A DNA stretch of 64,000 bases, taken from positions 6,033-70,032 of the forward strand of contig NZ_NWTM01000007.1 in NCBI RefSeq assembly GCF_004137795.1, in the 5' to 3' direction. The position numbers were made by a program, and so were the translations under genes. This document shows positions 21,383 through 31,910 of the stretch, piece after piece. Within the stretch, counting starts at the first letter, position 1. Each line of letters begins with the position of its first letter. The notes beneath the pieces were generated by a model. That model had not been told where the DNA came from, searched no databases, and was given only the letters and a program-made list of their open reading frames with translations. The DNA is from Pectobacterium zantedeschiae (lineage in GTDB: Bacteria; Pseudomonadota; Gammaproteobacteria; Enterobacterales; Enterobacteriaceae).

Positions 21383-22984
21383 ATGCAAACGACCACTGAA
21401 CACGTCTGTGATGTTTTAATCATTGGCAGCGGTGCTGCCGGGCTTTCCCTGGCGCTGCGTCTGGCTTCACAGGCCAACGTGACGGTATTAAGCAAAGGCC
21501 CACTCAACGAAGGCGCGACGTTTTATGCTCAAGGCGGCATTGCAGCCGTTTTCGATGAAACCGACACGATCGATTCCCATATCGACGATACCCTGATCGC
21601 CGGCGATGGCCTGTGTGAAAGGGAAGCCGTCGAATTCATTGCCAGTAATGCCAAACACTGCGTGCAATGGCTGATCGAACAAGGCGTGCTATTCGATACC
21701 GAAACCAGCACCAGCGGCGAAGAACGTTATCATCTCACGCGCGAAGGTGGACATAGCCACCGCCGAATTCTACACGCCGCGGATGCAACCGGAAAAGAAG
21801 TGGAAAATACACTGGTGCAAAAAGCGTTATCCCATCCGAATATTCGGATTATGGAACGCTGTAACGCCGTCGACTTAATTACCTCCAATAAGCTGGGTTT
21901 GCCCGGTACTCGCCGCATTATTGGCGCTTACATATGGAACCGTGAACGGGAACGCGTAGAATCCTGCCGGGCGAAAACGGTAGTTTTAGCGACTGGCGGC
22001 GCATCCAAAGTTTATCAATACACCACGAATCCCGATATTTCCTCCGGCGACGGTATCGCTATGGCCTGGCGTGCGGGTTGTCGCGTGGCGAATCTGGAAT
22101 TCAACCAGTTTCACCCGACCTGCCTGTTCCATCCACAGGCGCGAAATTTCCTGCTGACGGAAGCGCTACGCGGTGAAGGCGCATACCTTAAACGTCCTGA
22201 CGGCACACGCTTTATGCCCGATTTCGACGCCAGAGGCGAACTGGCACCGCGCGATGTCGTTGCCAGAGCGATTGACCATGAGATGAAACGGCTCGGCGCA
22301 GACTGCATGTATCTGGATATCAGCCACAAGCCCGAAGCATTCATCAAACAGCATTTCCCTACCATCGATGAAAAACTGCAATCTCTCGGCATCGATCTGA
22401 CGCGAGAAGCGATACCGATCGTACCGGCAGCGCACTATACCTGCGGCGGTGTGATGGTTGATCAGCATGGGCGTACCGACCTTGACGGCCTGTATGCGAT
22501 TGGCGAAGTCAGCTATACCGGATTGCACGGCGCAAACCGCATGGCGTCCAATTCACTGCTGGAATGTCTGGTTTATGGCTGGTCAGCCGCAGAGGATATT
22601 TTGCAGCGCTTACCGCAAATCAAAGCGGTGAAAAAATTGCCGGATTGGGATGAAAGCCAGGTCGACAACTCCGACGAACAGGTGGTGATCCAGCATAACT
22701 GGCATGAGCTGCGTCTGTTTATGTGGGATTACGTTGGGATCGTGCGAACCACTAAGCGATTAGAACGCGCACAACGCCGCATCCATCTGCTTCAGCAGGA
22801 AATCAATGAGTACTACTCCCACTTCCGTATTTCCAACAATTTACTGGAGCTACGTAATCTGGTGCAGGTCGCCGAACTCATTGTCCGCTGTGCGCTGGAA
22901 AGGAAAGAAAGCCGCGGGCTGCATTATACGTTGGACTATCCAGAACAGTTCGAATCACCAACACCAACGATTCTGGTGCCGTAG
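21383..22984 (+). CDS. nadB: L-aspartate oxidase
   Basis: NadB oxidises L-aspartate to iminoaspartate with FAD, the first step of de novo NAD synthesis, and passes it to NadA. The 533-residue protein has the N-terminal FAD-binding motif [15 protein letters not shown] (about residues 12-26). It also has the family signatures YAQGGIAAV and HEVENTL-type region, the [10 protein letters not shown] stretch and the C-terminal [14 protein letters not shown] motif near 378-391. It is divergent from rpoE with a 376-bp gap, as in E. coli. The ribosome site before the ATG is poor, but the N-terminus fits the family. Confidence 0.96.
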   Translation: MQTTTEHVCDVLIIGSGAAGLSLALRLASQANVTVLSKGPLNEGATFYAQGGIAAVFDETDTIDSHIDDTLIAGDGLCEREAVEFIASNAKHCVQWLIEQGVLFDTETSTSGEERYHLTREGGHSHRRILHAADATGKEVENTLVQKALSHPNIRIMERCNAVDLITSNKLGLPGTRRIIGAYIWNRERERVESCRAKTVVLATGGASKVYQYTTNPDISSGDGIAMAWRAGCRVANLEFNQFHPTCLFHPQARNFLLTEALRGEGAYLKRPDGTRFMPDFDARGELAPRDVVARAIDHEMKRLGADCMYLDISHKPEAFIKQHFPTIDEKLQSLGIDLTREAIPIVPAAHYTCGGVMVDQHGRTDLDGLYAIGEVSYTGLHGANRMASNSLLECLVYGWSAAEDILQRLPQIKAVKKLPDWDESQVDNSDEQVVIQHNWHELRLFMWDYVGIVRTTKRLERAQRRIHLLQQEINEYYSHFRISNNLLELRNLVQVAELIVRCALERKESRGLHYTLDYPEQFESPTPTILVP

Positions 22985-23074
22985 CTTGAAAAAATTATAG
23001 TTCGAAAAAATCGTAGCTCACAAAAATCATCGCGCCCTCAGAAAAGGCAGACGCGGCTACAAAGCGTCTGCCAC

Positions 23075-23821
23075 CTACATAAAAAGATAGAAGTCTTTTG
23101 TCAGTCGCTGAAAATCCGTCGAATAACGTTTCTCGGCATCACGAATTGCCAATGAGGAATTTACACATTCCCTTCCCTGACGAGACAGCGCCAGCAAAAC
23201 GCGATGCGCAGGCCTCTCTTCCCGTTCAGATACACAGAGCTGTTGCTGGACATGCCAATTATGTTGCTGTGCCAGAGGAATAAAGTGCTCCGCAACCTGA
23301 ACAGGCAGCACCACACAAAACAGCCCTTCGGGCACCAACAGTTGATGAGCACAGCGCAATAGCACGTCGTGAGTTAACAAGGTAGTGTAGCGCGCCTGCT
23401 CACGCTGAGCTGAGCCACACGCGATCCCCGGTGAGAAATAAGGTGGATTGCTGATAATCAGCGAATAATCGGCGCTTCGCATCGCGGCGAAATCTACAAT
23501 ATCCTCAGCATAAACCGTTATCCTGTCAGCCCATGGAGAAGCAGAAATGTTTTCTTTCGCCTGCTGGCTGGCTGCGCTATCCAGCTCGACGGCATCAATC
23601 TGAATATGCGACTCGGAACGCTGAGCCAGCATCAGCGCGAGGAGACCTGATCCACTGCCAATATCCAAGATCCGCGAGGCAGAAGACACGGGTGCCCAGG
23701 CCCCCAGAAGAATACCATCGGTTCCAACCTTCATTGCACAGCGATCGTGCGCCACAAAGAATTGCTTGAAGGTAAATCCATCTCGACGCAATGTCAGTTT
23801 ATTATCAGCCTGATGACTCAT
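23075..23821 (-). CDS. trmN6: tRNA1(Val) (adenine(37)-N6)-methyltransferase
   Basis: TrmN6 (YfiC) methylates N6 of A37 in tRNA1(Val) using S-adenosylmethionine. The ATG at 23821 gives 248 residues beginning [20 protein letters not shown]. An open extension to 24103 overlaps srmB and lacks family similarity. Motif I is [18 protein letters not shown] (about residues 47-64) and the N6-adenine catalytic motif NPPY lies in [12 protein letters not shown] near 126. It is divergent from srmB, the E. coli arrangement. Confidence 0.95.
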   Translation of the reverse strand: MSHQADNKLTLRRDGFTFKQFFVAHDRCAMKVGTDGILLGAWAPVSSASRILDIGSGSGLLALMLAQRSESHIQIDAVELDSAASQQAKENISASPWADRITVYAEDIVDFAAMRSADYSLIISNPPYFSPGIACGSAQREQARYTTLLTHDVLLRCAHQLLVPEGLFCVVLPVQVAEHFIPLAQQHNWHVQQQLCVSEREERPAHRVLLALSRQGRECVNSSLAIRDAEKRYSTDFQRLTKDFYLFM

Positions 23822-23955
23822 GAAAATAAGATTCCAAACACAAACCGCAGTAGCATAGGTGAAACATGAGTACAGGAAAAGTGCCGATGTCTGCTTAAAC
23901 AGGTGAAGAAACCGGCCAATCCGTCTATAATCGGCGCCCCAAATAGAGGTAGACC

Positions 23956-25281
23956 ATGACTGTAACCAATTTTTCCGAGCTCGATCTTGATGAAAGCCTG
24001 TTAGACGCCCTGCGTGATATGGGTTATGAACGTCCGACTGCGATTCAGGCCGAGGCAATTCCTCCGGCGATGGAAGGCCGTGACGTACTGGGTTCAGCGC
24101 CAACAGGAACAGGCAAAACCGCCGCTTATCTGCTGCCGGTTTTGCAGCATCTTATCGATTTCCCTCGTAAAAAATCAGGTCCACCTCGTATTCTGATCCT
24201 CACGCCAACTCGTGAACTCGCCATGCAGGTAGCCGATCAAGCACGGGCGTTTGCTGCACATACGCACCTGGATATCGCCACTATCACTGGCGGTGTAGCG
24301 TACATGAACCACGCAGAAGTATTCAGTGAAAATCAGGATGTCGTCGTCGCGACGACGGGCCGCTTGCTGCAATATATTAAAGAAGAAAACTTCGATTGCC
24401 GCGCGGTAGAAACACTGATTCTGGATGAAGCAGACAGAATGCTGGATATGGGCTTTGCCCAGGATATCGAACACATCGCCGGGGAAACCCGCTGGCGCAA
24501 ACAAACGCTGCTGTTTTCTGCGACGCTGGAAGGGGACGCGATCAAGGATTTCGCCGAGCGTTTGCTCAATGAACCAGTTGAAATCGAGTCTGATCCATCA
24601 CGTCGGGAACGTAAAAAGATTCTGCAATGGTATTACCGCGCCGACGATCTCAAACACAAAACGGCCCTGCTCTGCCATCAGTTAAAACAGCCAGATGTTA
24701 CGCGTTCTATCATCTTCGTACGCAAGCGTGAGCGGGTGCATGAGCTCGTATCCTGGCTGCATGAAGCTGGTATTAACTCATGCTATCTCGAAGGCGAAAT
24801 GGTGCAAGCCAAGCGCAACGAAGCGATCAAACGCATGAGCGACGGTCGGGTTAACGTGCTCGTGGCAACAGATATCGCAGCACGCGGCATCGATATTGAC
24901 GATGTCAGCCACGTATTTAACTTCGACTTGCCGCGCACAGCCGATACTTACCTGCACCGCATCGGTCGCACTGGCCGCGCGGGTCGCAAAGGCTGTGCCA
25001 TCTCTTTCGTTGAAGCGCACGATCACCTGCTGCTGGGAAAAATCAGCCGCTACCTGAATGAGCCGCTAAAACCGCGCGTCATTGAGGAGCTTCGCCCAGA
25101 GACCAAAGCGCCAAGCGCCAAAACGACGGGCAAACCGTCGAAAAAAGTGCTCGCCAAGCGGAAAGAGAAAAAAGAGAAGGAAAAAGAAAAAGTTAAAGTG
25201 AAGGTTCGTGACCGCGACAGTAAAAATATTGGTAAGCGTCGTAAACCAACGCAGAAAACTGACGAACCGTCTGCTGAATAA
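23956..25281 (+). CDS. srmB: DEAD-box RNA helicase SrmB
   Basis: SrmB is an ATP-dependent RNA helicase that helps early assembly of the 50S ribosomal subunit. The 441 residues are close to the 444 of E. coli SrmB. The Q motif precedes [12 protein letters not shown] (motif I, about residues 49-60). LTPTREL (Ia), DEAD in [13 protein letters not shown] near 158, SAT and [10 protein letters not shown] near 334 follow. A basic, Lys/Glu-rich tail (about 375-441) probably binds RNA. A strong terminator follows 25 bp after the stop. Confidence 0.97.
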   Translation: MTVTNFSELDLDESLLDALRDMGYERPTAIQAEAIPPAMEGRDVLGSAPTGTGKTAAYLLPVLQHLIDFPRKKSGPPRILILTPTRELAMQVADQARAFAAHTHLDIATITGGVAYMNHAEVFSENQDVVVATTGRLLQYIKEENFDCRAVETLILDEADRMLDMGFAQDIEHIAGETRWRKQTLLFSATLEGDAIKDFAERLLNEPVEIESDPSRRERKKILQWYYRADDLKHKTALLCHQLKQPDVTRSIIFVRKRERVHELVSWLHEAGINSCYLEGEMVQAKRNEAIKRMSDGRVNVLVATDIAARGIDIDDVSHVFNFDLPRTADTYLHRIGRTGRAGRKGCAISFVEAHDHLLLGKISRYLNEPLKPRVIEELRPETKAPSAKTTGKPSKKVLAKRKEKKEKEKEKVKVKVRDRDSKNIGKRRKPTQKTDEPSAE

Positions 25282-25306
25282 AACAGTCTATGTTTTATAT
25301 AGATGT

Positions 25307-25333
25307 AAAAAAGGGAGCTTCGGCTCCCTTTTT
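25307..25333. terminator. Terminator between srmB and grcA
   Basis: GGGAGC (25313-25318), a UUCG-type tetraloop, GCTCCC (25323-25328) and TTTTT follow an A-run at 25307-25312. The structure works in both directions and lies between the converging srmB and grcA genes. Confidence 0.93.
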
Positions 25334-25353
25334 GTTAAGGCTTAAGCAACAAC

Positions 25354-25737
25354 TTACAGGCTTGCGGTAAAAGTACGAGCGATAACGTCGCGCTGTTGTT
25401 CCGGCGTCAGTGAGTTGAAACGCACAGCGTAGCCAGATACACGGATGGTCAGCTGTGGATAATTTTCCGGGTGCTTAACGGCATCTTCCAGCGTCTCACG
25501 GCGCAGAACGTTTACGTTCAGGTGTTGGCCACCTTCTACACGCACTTCAGGTTTAATTTCCAACGGAATTTCACGATACTCGATCTGACCTAGATCGCTC
25601 ATTGGAACGATTTGATCTTCGCTATAACCAGATTTAGCACACACGCAACGCGCCTGTGATTTTTCTTCATCCAGCAACCAGAAGGAATTGATCAGAGTGC
25701 TGTCGTTAGCCTTGGTGATTTGAATACCAGTAACCAT
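25354..25737 (-). CDS. grcA: Autonomous glycyl radical cofactor GrcA
   Basis: GrcA (YfiD) is a 127-residue spare glycyl-radical domain that can replace the oxygen-damaged C-terminus of pyruvate formate-lyase. The C-terminus carries the radical-bearing glycine in [13 protein letters not shown] (about residues 98-110). The length equals E. coli GrcA. The protein resembles the last part of PflB, not a full enzyme. Two FNR-type boxes upstream suggest induction at low oxygen. Confidence 0.97.
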   Translation of the reverse strand: MVTGIQITKANDSTLINSFWLLDEEKSQARCVCAKSGYSEDQIVPMSDLGQIEYREIPLEIKPEVRVEGGQHLNVNVLRRETLEDAVKHPENYPQLTIRVSGYAVRFNSLTPEQQRDVIARTFTASL

Positions 25738-25885
25738 AATTGCCTCCGTAAAACGGCGTGTTATTGTCTTAGTTAAAACTAACTTAGTAAAATCGCTATC
25801 GGCAAAAAGCTGCCAGATTTCGTCACGATCGTATAAAACTATGTTTCTCTGCCCTCTTATATACCAGCCTGATAGCCAGACATCT

Positions 25886-25952
25886 TTGACTTAAATCAAT
25901 TTTAAAGCCCCGCAAATCAACCACACGAAGACAATATATTGTTTTATATCAA
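25886..25952 (-). promoter_or_regulatory. Tandem FNR-type boxes upstream of grcA
   Basis: Box 1 is TTGAC-TTAA-ATCAA at 25886-25899 (9 of 10 match to TTGAT-N4-ATCAA). Box 2 is TTGTT-TTAT-ATCAA at 25939-25952 (8 of 10). Their centres are 53 bp apart, the same distance as the two FNR sites I recall for E. coli yfiD (-40.5 and -93.5). They lie 149-215 bp before the start codon, which implies a long leader. Confidence 0.72.
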
Positions 25953-26109
25953 TTTTACCAACGTGCCGAATTGCAAATATTTTTGTAAATTTTCAATTTT
26001 TTTTTCAAAAAAGTCTCTTTCATCCCAACAATAGCGGTTACGGTTTTACCTCGGCACGATAGATCGGTAAGCTACCTACAACACCATTCAACCTGTAAAA
26101 AAAGAGTCC

Positions 26110-26799
26110 ATGATGGCGACCTCTCTCACCTGGCATGACGTGCTGGCACAAGAAAAGCAGCAGCCTTATTTCATCAACACCCTTGAATTCGTAGGGAAAG
26201 AGCGGGCTGCGGGCAAGATAATCTATCCCCCGCAGAAAGATGTTTTTAACGCGTTCCGCTTTACCGAACTGCATCAAGTCAAAGTCGTCATTCTGGGGCA
26301 AGATCCTTATCACGGTCCAAATCAGGCCCACGGACTGTCATTTTCTGTACGTCCAGGTGTACCCGCACCGCCCTCTCTGGGTAATATCTATAAAGAACTG
26401 GCGAGCGATATCCCTGGATTTGAAATTCCACGACACGGTTTTCTACAAAGCTGGGCGGAGCAAGGCGTTCTATTGCTAAACACCGTACTGACGGTTGAAG
26501 CTGGGCAAGCGCATTCACATGCCAATTTGGGCTGGGAAACCTTTACGGACCGCGTCATTACTGCATTAAATGAGCAGCGGGAAGGTCTGATCTTTCTCTT
26601 GTGGGGCTCGCATGCACAGAAAAAAGGCAACATCATTGACCAACAGCGTCACCATATTTTGAAGTCACCACACCCTTCTCCACTGTCTGCACATCGAGGA
26701 TTTCTGGGCTGTAAGCATTTTTCGCAGGCCAATCAGCTTCTGGAACAGCAAGGGCTGTCACCAATAGACTGGACGCCAAAGCTCCCGGAAGAGGCTTAA
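26110..26799 (+). CDS. ung: Uracil-DNA glycosylase
   Basis: Ung removes uracil from DNA as the first step of base excision repair. The protein of 229 residues (228 if the second ATG at 26113 is used, which fits E. coli better) keeps the catalytic Asp in [15 protein letters not shown] near residues 60-74. It also has the DNA-intercalating [11 protein letters not shown] near 188 and [11 protein letters not shown]. It is divergent from grcA. Two tRNA-Ala genes lie downstream on the other strand. Confidence 0.97.
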   Translation: MMATSLTWHDVLAQEKQQPYFINTLEFVGKERAAGKIIYPPQKDVFNAFRFTELHQVKVVILGQDPYHGPNQAHGLSFSVRPGVPAPPSLGNIYKELASDIPGFEIPRHGFLQSWAEQGVLLLNTVLTVEAGQAHSHANLGWETFTDRVITALNEQREGLIFLLWGSHAQKKGNIIDQQRHHILKSPHPSPLSAHRGFLGCKHFSQANQLLEQQGLSPIDWTPKLPEEA

Positions 26800-26948
26800 G
26801 CGGTAACAGTTTGGTTGCTTTCAAAGAGTGAGGGCAGCCAACTATCGTTTATAAAAAAACCGCTTACAGAATAATTAATCAAATGAAAAACAGTGATTGA
26901 GTCTGAATAAATCGAGAAGGATAAATAATAGGAAGTCATTCGATGATT

Positions 26949-27024
<76 letters not shown>

Positions 27025-27071
27025 ACAACGTGTGGAATGTTCGTGATAATCAACCAAACAGAGGGAGTGTT

Positions 27072-27147
<76 letters not shown>

Positions 27148-27195
27148 ATATCTTACAGCATTACCATAAAGACAAGTACTGTGCGAACGGGTCGC

Positions 27196-27224
27196 ATAAT
27201 ATGAAACCCGATTAGCAGTGTCAA
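27196..27224 (-). promoter_or_regulatory. Sigma-70 promoter of the tRNA-Ala pair
   Basis: On the minus strand TTGACA (27224-27219), a 17-bp spacer and TATTAT (27201-27196) are followed by the GC-rich GCGACCC discriminator typical of stable-RNA promoters under stringent control. It lies about 49 bp upstream of the first tRNA. Confidence 0.85.
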
Positions 27225-27396
27225 CGGCTAAATCCGGTTATCCGATTAACCGCTGAAAAAGACGCCAAAGGTAAGAAAAAACAGGCAGCAATGACGGAGT
27301 CACATCATCATAATCACAATAAAAAGCTGTCAACGATAACGCGATTTATTATCATCGACTCACGTTACGCTTTTTCTTCTATTAAGCACCCAGCAC

Positions 27397-28281
27397 ATGC
27401 GCTATTTTCCTATGATTGTATTTTCTCTGATGATATCTACATCTGGCATGTTACCCGTTCGGGCCGAGCCAACTATTCCTGATATTACCGAACAAGCAAA
27501 AGCTCAATTTGAGTTCAAGCACGTTGAGATGCAAAGCAATACACAACATTCTTACCTGATTTTCATTGCGATCCCCCACCAGCCCGTGCCAGAAGGTGGC
27601 TATCCGGTGCTATACATGCTGGACGGCAATGCCCAGTTTCCTGTTGCCGTAAACAGCTATAATGCAAAAAACGGTGCAGCACCGCTGATTATTGCTATCG
27701 GTTATCCGATTGATAAACCTTACGATGTTCCCGCCAGAACGCGAGACTACACGCCGCCAACCACACTCACCGATCCAGACTTTGCCACAGGCGGTGAAGC
27801 CGAGGCGTTTTATCAATTCCTGCAATCCACGGTAAAACCCTGGGTTGACGCAAACTATGCCGTCAATAAACAAAAACAAACGCTTGCCGGGCACTCTTTC
27901 GGCGGCCTGTTTACGCTCTACACACTTTTTAATCACACTAAGTCTTTCCAGCATTATGTCGCCGCAAGCCCATCTATCTGGTGGGGCAATGGCATTGTGA
28001 TTCCGGCAAGAACGCCACTGCTCGCTACTCAGCCGCGGTCAATTACCATTACAGCGGGAGCGAATGAAGATGAGCCAGTCAAAACACGGGCGGGTCAACC
28101 CGTTGATGAAAAACGGGCAGAACGACTCAGCCAAAGAAAAATGGTGGAAAGGGCAAAAATGCTGGCAGCACAACTCAATGAACAAGGCACAAAAGCCGAC
28201 TTTATTCTGTTCCCTGGAAAGGGACATGGTGACGTGATTCCCGATGCTATCGGTAAAGCGGTCGCTATCGCTGGTCAATAA
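27397..28281 (+). CDS. Secreted alpha/beta hydrolase, esterase D / IroE-like family
   Basis: This 294-residue protein has a signal peptide (MRYFPMIVFSLMISTSGM, cleavage near residue 23) and an alpha/beta-hydrolase core of the esterase family that includes Fes and IroE. The nucleophile elbow is GHSFGG near residues 167-172. A strand VLYMLDGNAQFP and a late GKGHGD with the presumed catalytic His complete the fold. Relatives include periplasmic hydrolases of siderophore esters, but nothing here shows the substrate. It lies between tRNA-Ala and gltX and ends before a shared terminator. Confidence 0.82.
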   Translation: MRYFPMIVFSLMISTSGMLPVRAEPTIPDITEQAKAQFEFKHVEMQSNTQHSYLIFIAIPHQPVPEGGYPVLYMLDGNAQFPVAVNSYNAKNGAAPLIIAIGYPIDKPYDVPARTRDYTPPTTLTDPDFATGGEAEAFYQFLQSTVKPWVDANYAVNKQKQTLAGHSFGGLFTLYTLFNHTKSFQHYVAASPSIWWGNGIVIPARTPLLATQPRSITITAGANEDEPVKTRAGQPVDEKRAERLSQRKMVERAKMLAAQLNEQGTKADFILFPGKGHGDVIPDAIGKAVAIAGQ

Positions 28282-28298
28282 TGTTCTATACCCACCAT

Positions 28299-28324
28299 AA
28301 AAAACCCCGGCTATTTGGCCGGGG
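28299..28324 (-). terminator. Terminator between hydrolase gene and gltX
   Basis: CCCCGGC (28305-28311) pairs with GCCGGGG (28318-28324). On the minus strand the stem ends in TTTTTT (28304-28299), a strong intrinsic terminator for gltX. On the plus strand TCTGTTTT follows, so it may also serve the hydrolase gene. Confidence 0.9.
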
Positions 28325-28358
28325 TCTGTTTTATATAACGTGATTCACGCACTAACGA

Positions 28359-29774
28359 TTACTGCTGGGTTTCACGCTCGGCGATGAACGCCAGCGCTTT
28401 ATCAATACGCGCCAGCGAACGCTGTTGACCAACTGCGTGCACAGTAACATCAACACCCGGTGACTGGCCTGCACCCGTTACCGCAACGCGCAATGGCATA
28501 CCAACCTTGCCCATCCCCTGACCCAGCTCGTCCGCCGTCCCCTGAATAGCGTGATGGATGTTCTCCGCCGTCCAGCTAGTGATCGCTGCCAGCTTCTCAC
28601 GTACCAGTTCAAGCGGTTGACGTGCAACCGGACGCAGGTGTTTCTTCGCCGCATCGGCGTCAAACTCAGCAAAATCTTCATAGAAATAACGGCAAGAGTC
28701 CGCCATTTCTTTCAGCGTTTTACAGCGTTCGCCCAACAGACCGACCAGTTCGCTCAACTGCGGTCCAGTGCGAGTATCAATTCCTGCCTGCTCAATATGC
28801 CATGACAAATGTGTTGCCACGTATTCTGCTGGCAGATGATTAATATAATGATGGTTCAGCCATTGCAGCTTCTCAGTATTGAAGGCGCTCGCAGACTTGC
28901 TGACCGCATCCAGTGAGAACAGAGATTTCATCTCATCAATAGAGAAGATTTCCTGATCGCCAGATGACCAGCCTAAACGCACCAGATAATTCAGCAGTGC
29001 TTCCGGCAGATAGCCATCATCGCGGTATTGCATCACACCAACTGCGCCGTGACGCTTGGATAATTTCTTACCGTCATCGCCCAGAATCATCGACACATGC
29101 GCATATTCCGGTACTGGTGCGCCCAGTGCTTTCAGGATGTTGATCTGGCGCGGCGTGTTGTTGATATGGTCTTCACCACGAATAACATGCGTGATTTCCA
29201 TATCCCAGTCATCGATAACGACACAGAAGTTGTAGGTCGGTGAACCGTCAGTACGGCGGATGATTAGATCATCGAGTTCCTGATTACTGAATTCGATCGG
29301 CCCACGAATGCGGTCATTAAAAATGACTGAACCTTCCTGCGGGTTAAGGAAACGCACAACGTGCGGCTCACTGTCAGCATGATGCTCATGGGAACCACGG
29401 CAACAGCCATCATAACGTGGCTTATCACCCTTCTCCATCTGCTGCTCGCGCAGTGCTTCCAGACGCTCTTTAGAACAGTAACACTTATAGGCCGTACCGT
29501 TTTCCAGCATCTGATCAATAACGGCGTTGTAGCGATCAAAGCGTTTAGTCTGGTAGTACGGGCCTTCATCCCAGTTCAGGCTCAGCCAGTTCATACCATC
29601 CATAATGGCATCAATCGCGTCCTGAGTTGAACGCTCCAGATCGGTATCTTCAATACGCAGCACGAACTCGCCGTCCTGATGACGGGCAAACAGCCAAGAG
29701 TAAAGTGCGGTACGAGCGCCGCCAACGTGAAGATAGCCAGTAGGACTAGGGGCGAAACGAGTTTTGATTTTCAT
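28359..29774 (-). CDS. gltX: Glutamyl-tRNA synthetase
   Basis: GltX charges tRNA-Glu with glutamate. The 471 residues match E. coli GltX. The class I signatures are present: HIGH variant [18 protein letters not shown] (about residues 7-24) and KMSKS variant KKLSKRHG near 237. A zinc-binding cluster CYCSKERLE to [12 protein letters not shown] lies at about 98-130. It is divergent from the tRNA-Val cluster. Confidence 0.98.
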   Translation of the reverse strand: MKIKTRFAPSPTGYLHVGGARTALYSWLFARHQDGEFVLRIEDTDLERSTQDAIDAIMDGMNWLSLNWDEGPYYQTKRFDRYNAVIDQMLENGTAYKCYCSKERLEALREQQMEKGDKPRYDGCCRGSHEHHADSEPHVVRFLNPQEGSVIFNDRIRGPIEFSNQELDDLIIRRTDGSPTYNFCVVIDDWDMEITHVIRGEDHINNTPRQINILKALGAPVPEYAHVSMILGDDGKKLSKRHGAVGVMQYRDDGYLPEALLNYLVRLGWSSGDQEIFSIDEMKSLFSLDAVSKSASAFNTEKLQWLNHHYINHLPAEYVATHLSWHIEQAGIDTRTGPQLSELVGLLGERCKTLKEMADSCRYFYEDFAEFDADAAKKHLRPVARQPLELVREKLAAITSWTAENIHHAIQGTADELGQGMGKVGMPLRVAVTGAGQSPGVDVTVHAVGQQRSLARIDKALAFIAERETQQ

Positions 29775-30020
29775 TTGGGATTACAGCCTTATTACGCAAC
29801 GGCTGTCGGCACAGACCGACATAAGCTCAGAGAACAAAAGTGGGCAACATTCTATCACTCTGCTTCGATTCCTCAACGCCGTAACATGCCGCACGTGCTT
29901 TTATTGTGGTTGAAGGAGCAAGATAGCCGACTGAATTGCACAAGGATACAGCGCTAACGGCGATAAATACGACGCCTTGCCTAATTTTGCAACGAACAAT
30001 CATTTTAGTTTTAAAAAGCG

Positions 30021-30048
30021 TTGACTCACATTCAAGGATCCCTATAAT
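30021..30048 (+). promoter_or_regulatory. Sigma-70 promoter of the tRNA-Val/Lys cluster
   Basis: TTGACT (30021-30026), a 16-bp spacer and a consensus TATAAT (30043-30048) are followed by the GCGACTCC discriminator. Transcription should begin near 30055, just before the first tRNA at 30066. Confidence 0.88.
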
Positions 30049-30065
30049 GCGACTCCACACAGCGG

Positions 30066-30141
30066 GGGTGATTAGCTCAGCTGGGAGAGCACCTCCCTTA
30101 CAAGGAGGGGGTCGGCGGTTCGATCCCGTCATCACCCACCA
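30066..30141 (+). tRNA. tRNA-Val (TAC)
   Basis: The 76-nt cloverleaf begins GGGTGATTAGCTCAG. The anticodon stem CCTCC/GGAGG has loop CTTACAA (anticodon TAC), the T arm is GGTTCGATCC and CCA is encoded. It is the first of three identical copies, the counterpart of the E. coli valU-valX-valY-lysV cluster beside gltX. Confidence 0.97.
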
Positions 30142-30199
30142 CTCTTTACTGGTTTTAAGTAAGAGTAGCTCGCTGTGTAGAGTAAGAAGATTTGAGATT

Positions 30200-30275
30200 G
30201 GGTGATTAGCTCAGCTGGGAGAGCACCTCCCTTACAAGGAGGGGGTCGGCGGTTCGATCCCGTCATCACCCACCA
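30200..30275 (+). tRNA. tRNA-Val (TAC)
   Basis: This is the second identical copy, with anticodon TAC and encoded CCA. It lies 58 bp after the first in the same likely transcript. Confidence 0.97.
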
Positions 30276-30341
30276 ATCTCTACCAGCTGGTCTTCTTATT
30301 GGAAGTTGAAGTAAATCAAGAAGTAAATGTAGTTCAGAAGT

Positions 30342-30417
30342 GGGTGATTAGCTCAGCTGGGAGAGCACCTCCCTTACAAGGAGGGGGTCGGCGGTTCGAT
30401 CCCGTCATCACCCACCA
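30342..30417 (+). tRNA. tRNA-Val (TAC)
   Basis: This is the third identical copy, with anticodon TAC and encoded CCA. It is seven bases upstream of tRNA-Lys. Confidence 0.97.
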
Positions 30418-30424
30418 CTTCTGC

Positions 30425-30500
30425 GGGTCGTTAGCTCAGTCGGTAGAGCAGTTGACTTTTAATCAATTGGTCGCAGGTTCGAATCCTGCACGACCCACCA
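30425..30500 (+). tRNA. tRNA-Lys (TTT)
   Basis: The 76-nt cloverleaf begins GGGTCGTTAGCTCAG, with anticodon loop CTTTTAA (anticodon TTT), T arm GGTTCGAATCC and encoded CCA. It is the last gene of the tRNA cluster and borders the siderophore-uptake cassette. Confidence 0.97.
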
Positions 30501-30807
30501 CTTCCGCAAAGTGAATCCTCTATGAAGTAAATCCACCAAATATTACCTGTTGCACGTGTCGTGTAGGTGAGACAAAATCATTGAAAATGGTTTTGAACAA
30601 CGCTTGCGTTGGCCCTGCAAGGGTGAGCCTTAGAATACCTGTGTTCAGGTCAATGTACCTATTACAGCTTTTTTGCTAGCAACATTATATCGTCAGCATT
30701 AATGCTAAAAGTGTCAGCCTGCGCCCCCACCTACCTCTATTATCATCAAAATGAAGAAAAAAAATGGAGAGACGGGGCAGCCCAAACCAATGATGCTTAC
30801 CCCTGCC
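30501..30807. other. Intergenic region after tRNA-Lys
   Basis: These 307 bp between tRNA-Lys and the AraC gene hold no gene. A segment at about 30585-30650 contains the palindrome AACGCTTGCGTT and GC-rich half sites and looks like part of a dispersed repeat. No integrase gene and no second copy of the tRNA-Lys 3' end were seen, so a tRNA-linked island is not shown. Confidence 0.4.
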
Positions 30808-31761
30808 CTATCTGATCTGTGACGGTGGAAAACCATACTGCTTCTTAAACGCTGCGCTGAAACTACTGACATGTTCATAGCACGCCAGCACGGCAGCTTC
30901 ATCCACCGACACCGCATGTCTATGGAGCGCCTGATAGGCGCGTTCCAGCCGATGCTTGCGTAGGTAGGCAGCAATAGTGATACCGTTACGAGTGCGAAAA
31001 CCATTCTGCAAATCGACCGAATTAGTCCCCAACGCTTTAGCCATCTGTCCGATACTCAGGCGATCGGCTTCTCCGCTATCCAGCCAGTCTTTCAAACGTA
31101 CCAGGCAACATTCAAGATGAGCGCCAAAACGCTTTTTCCCGGGTGACGCATCAATACTCCGTAAAATGTCCGTCGCCAGATCCAGCGCGAAACTCTCGCA
31201 TTGCAAACGTTGGATAAGCGAAACAGGGGACAGATCATCAAAAGCTAGTTGGCAGGCACGTTGCAGGACATCCGGTGCAGGTTGCCAGGAAAGGCTTTGC
31301 CAGTGTGAACGCCTGAATTGCAACAAACTGCTACTGCACAGGCTACTCTCGTTGGCGAACCGTTCAAACCAGGCCGGACTGAAACTCAGGCAGATCTTGG
31401 TTTCCCGTCGACCAGCCTGCCAATGACGCTGAAACTGATCGCTATCCGTCAAATTAACCAACATTGCGCGCTGGCGGGCGCAATGAGCGTCGAAACGCAA
31501 ACGCTGGCCTGCCAGACTCACATCCGCTTCTCCCTGGAGTAGAAACGCGGCAGTAATACCCGGTGATAGCAAATTCTGACTAAAAGCATCGATTAAGTCT
31601 TCACTCTGGCTCAAATACAGCACCAGACCATTGCCTAAGGACTGAATTCGCTGCCTGCCAGCCAATACAGGCTGATCGGTCGGTAACTCATGACCGAAGT
31701 GCAGTCTCCCTCCCTGTTCGCTGGCAGCCTGACTTAATTGGCCACAGGTAAATACACGCAT
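30808..31761 (-). CDS. AraC-family regulator, PchR/YbtA-like
   Basis: This 317-residue transcription factor has an N-terminal ligand-sensing part (about residues 1-215). The C-terminal AraC helix-turn-helix pair (about 220-317) has LSIGQMAKALGTNSVDLQNGFR as the first helix-turn-helix and the family tail VSSFSAAFKKQYGFPPSQIR. This layout and the divergent siderophore genes suggest a PchR/YbtA-type activator that senses the ferric siderophore and switches on uptake. A Fur-like box lies in the shared 149-bp promoter region. Ligand identity cannot be told from the sequence. Confidence 0.85.
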   Translation of the reverse strand: MRVFTCGQLSQAASEQGGRLHFGHELPTDQPVLAGRQRIQSLGNGLVLYLSQSEDLIDAFSQNLLSPGITAAFLLQGEADVSLAGQRLRFDAHCARQRAMLVNLTDSDQFQRHWQAGRRETKICLSFSPAWFERFANESSLCSSSLLQFRRSHWQSLSWQPAPDVLQRACQLAFDDLSPVSLIQRLQCESFALDLATDILRSIDASPGKKRFGAHLECCLVRLKDWLDSGEADRLSIGQMAKALGTNSVDLQNGFRTRNGITIAAYLRKHRLERAYQALHRHAVSVDEAAVLACYEHVSSFSAAFKKQYGFPPSQIR

Positions 31762-31830
31762 GAAACATACCTGAATAAATTTCGTCGCGCCTAACTTTTT
31801 CTTTTTTTAGCCTAAGCGGACGTTTTGAAT

Positions 31831-31849
31831 TAGAAGTATTCTCATTTGT
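31831..31849. promoter_or_regulatory. Candidate Fur box upstream of siderophore uptake genes
   Basis: Read on the minus strand, the site contains AATGAGAAT and matches 12 of 19 positions of the Fur consensus GATAATGATAATCATTATC. It lies between the divergent AraC regulator and the uptake operon, where iron control is expected. Confidence 0.5.
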
Positions 31850-31910
31850 AACATGACGGCAATCGACTGTCTAAGGTCTGTGACGTTTTTCATTTCAAGG
31901 GTAACAACGC

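Noticed and set aside
23822-24103. Longer N-terminus for trmN6
   Set aside because: The extension overlaps the start of srmB and has no similarity to TrmN6. The ATG at 23821 gives the known family start.
30066-30417. Spaced identical repeats resembling a CRISPR array
   Set aside because: The repeats are three complete tRNA-Val genes with intact cloverleaves. There are no cas genes.
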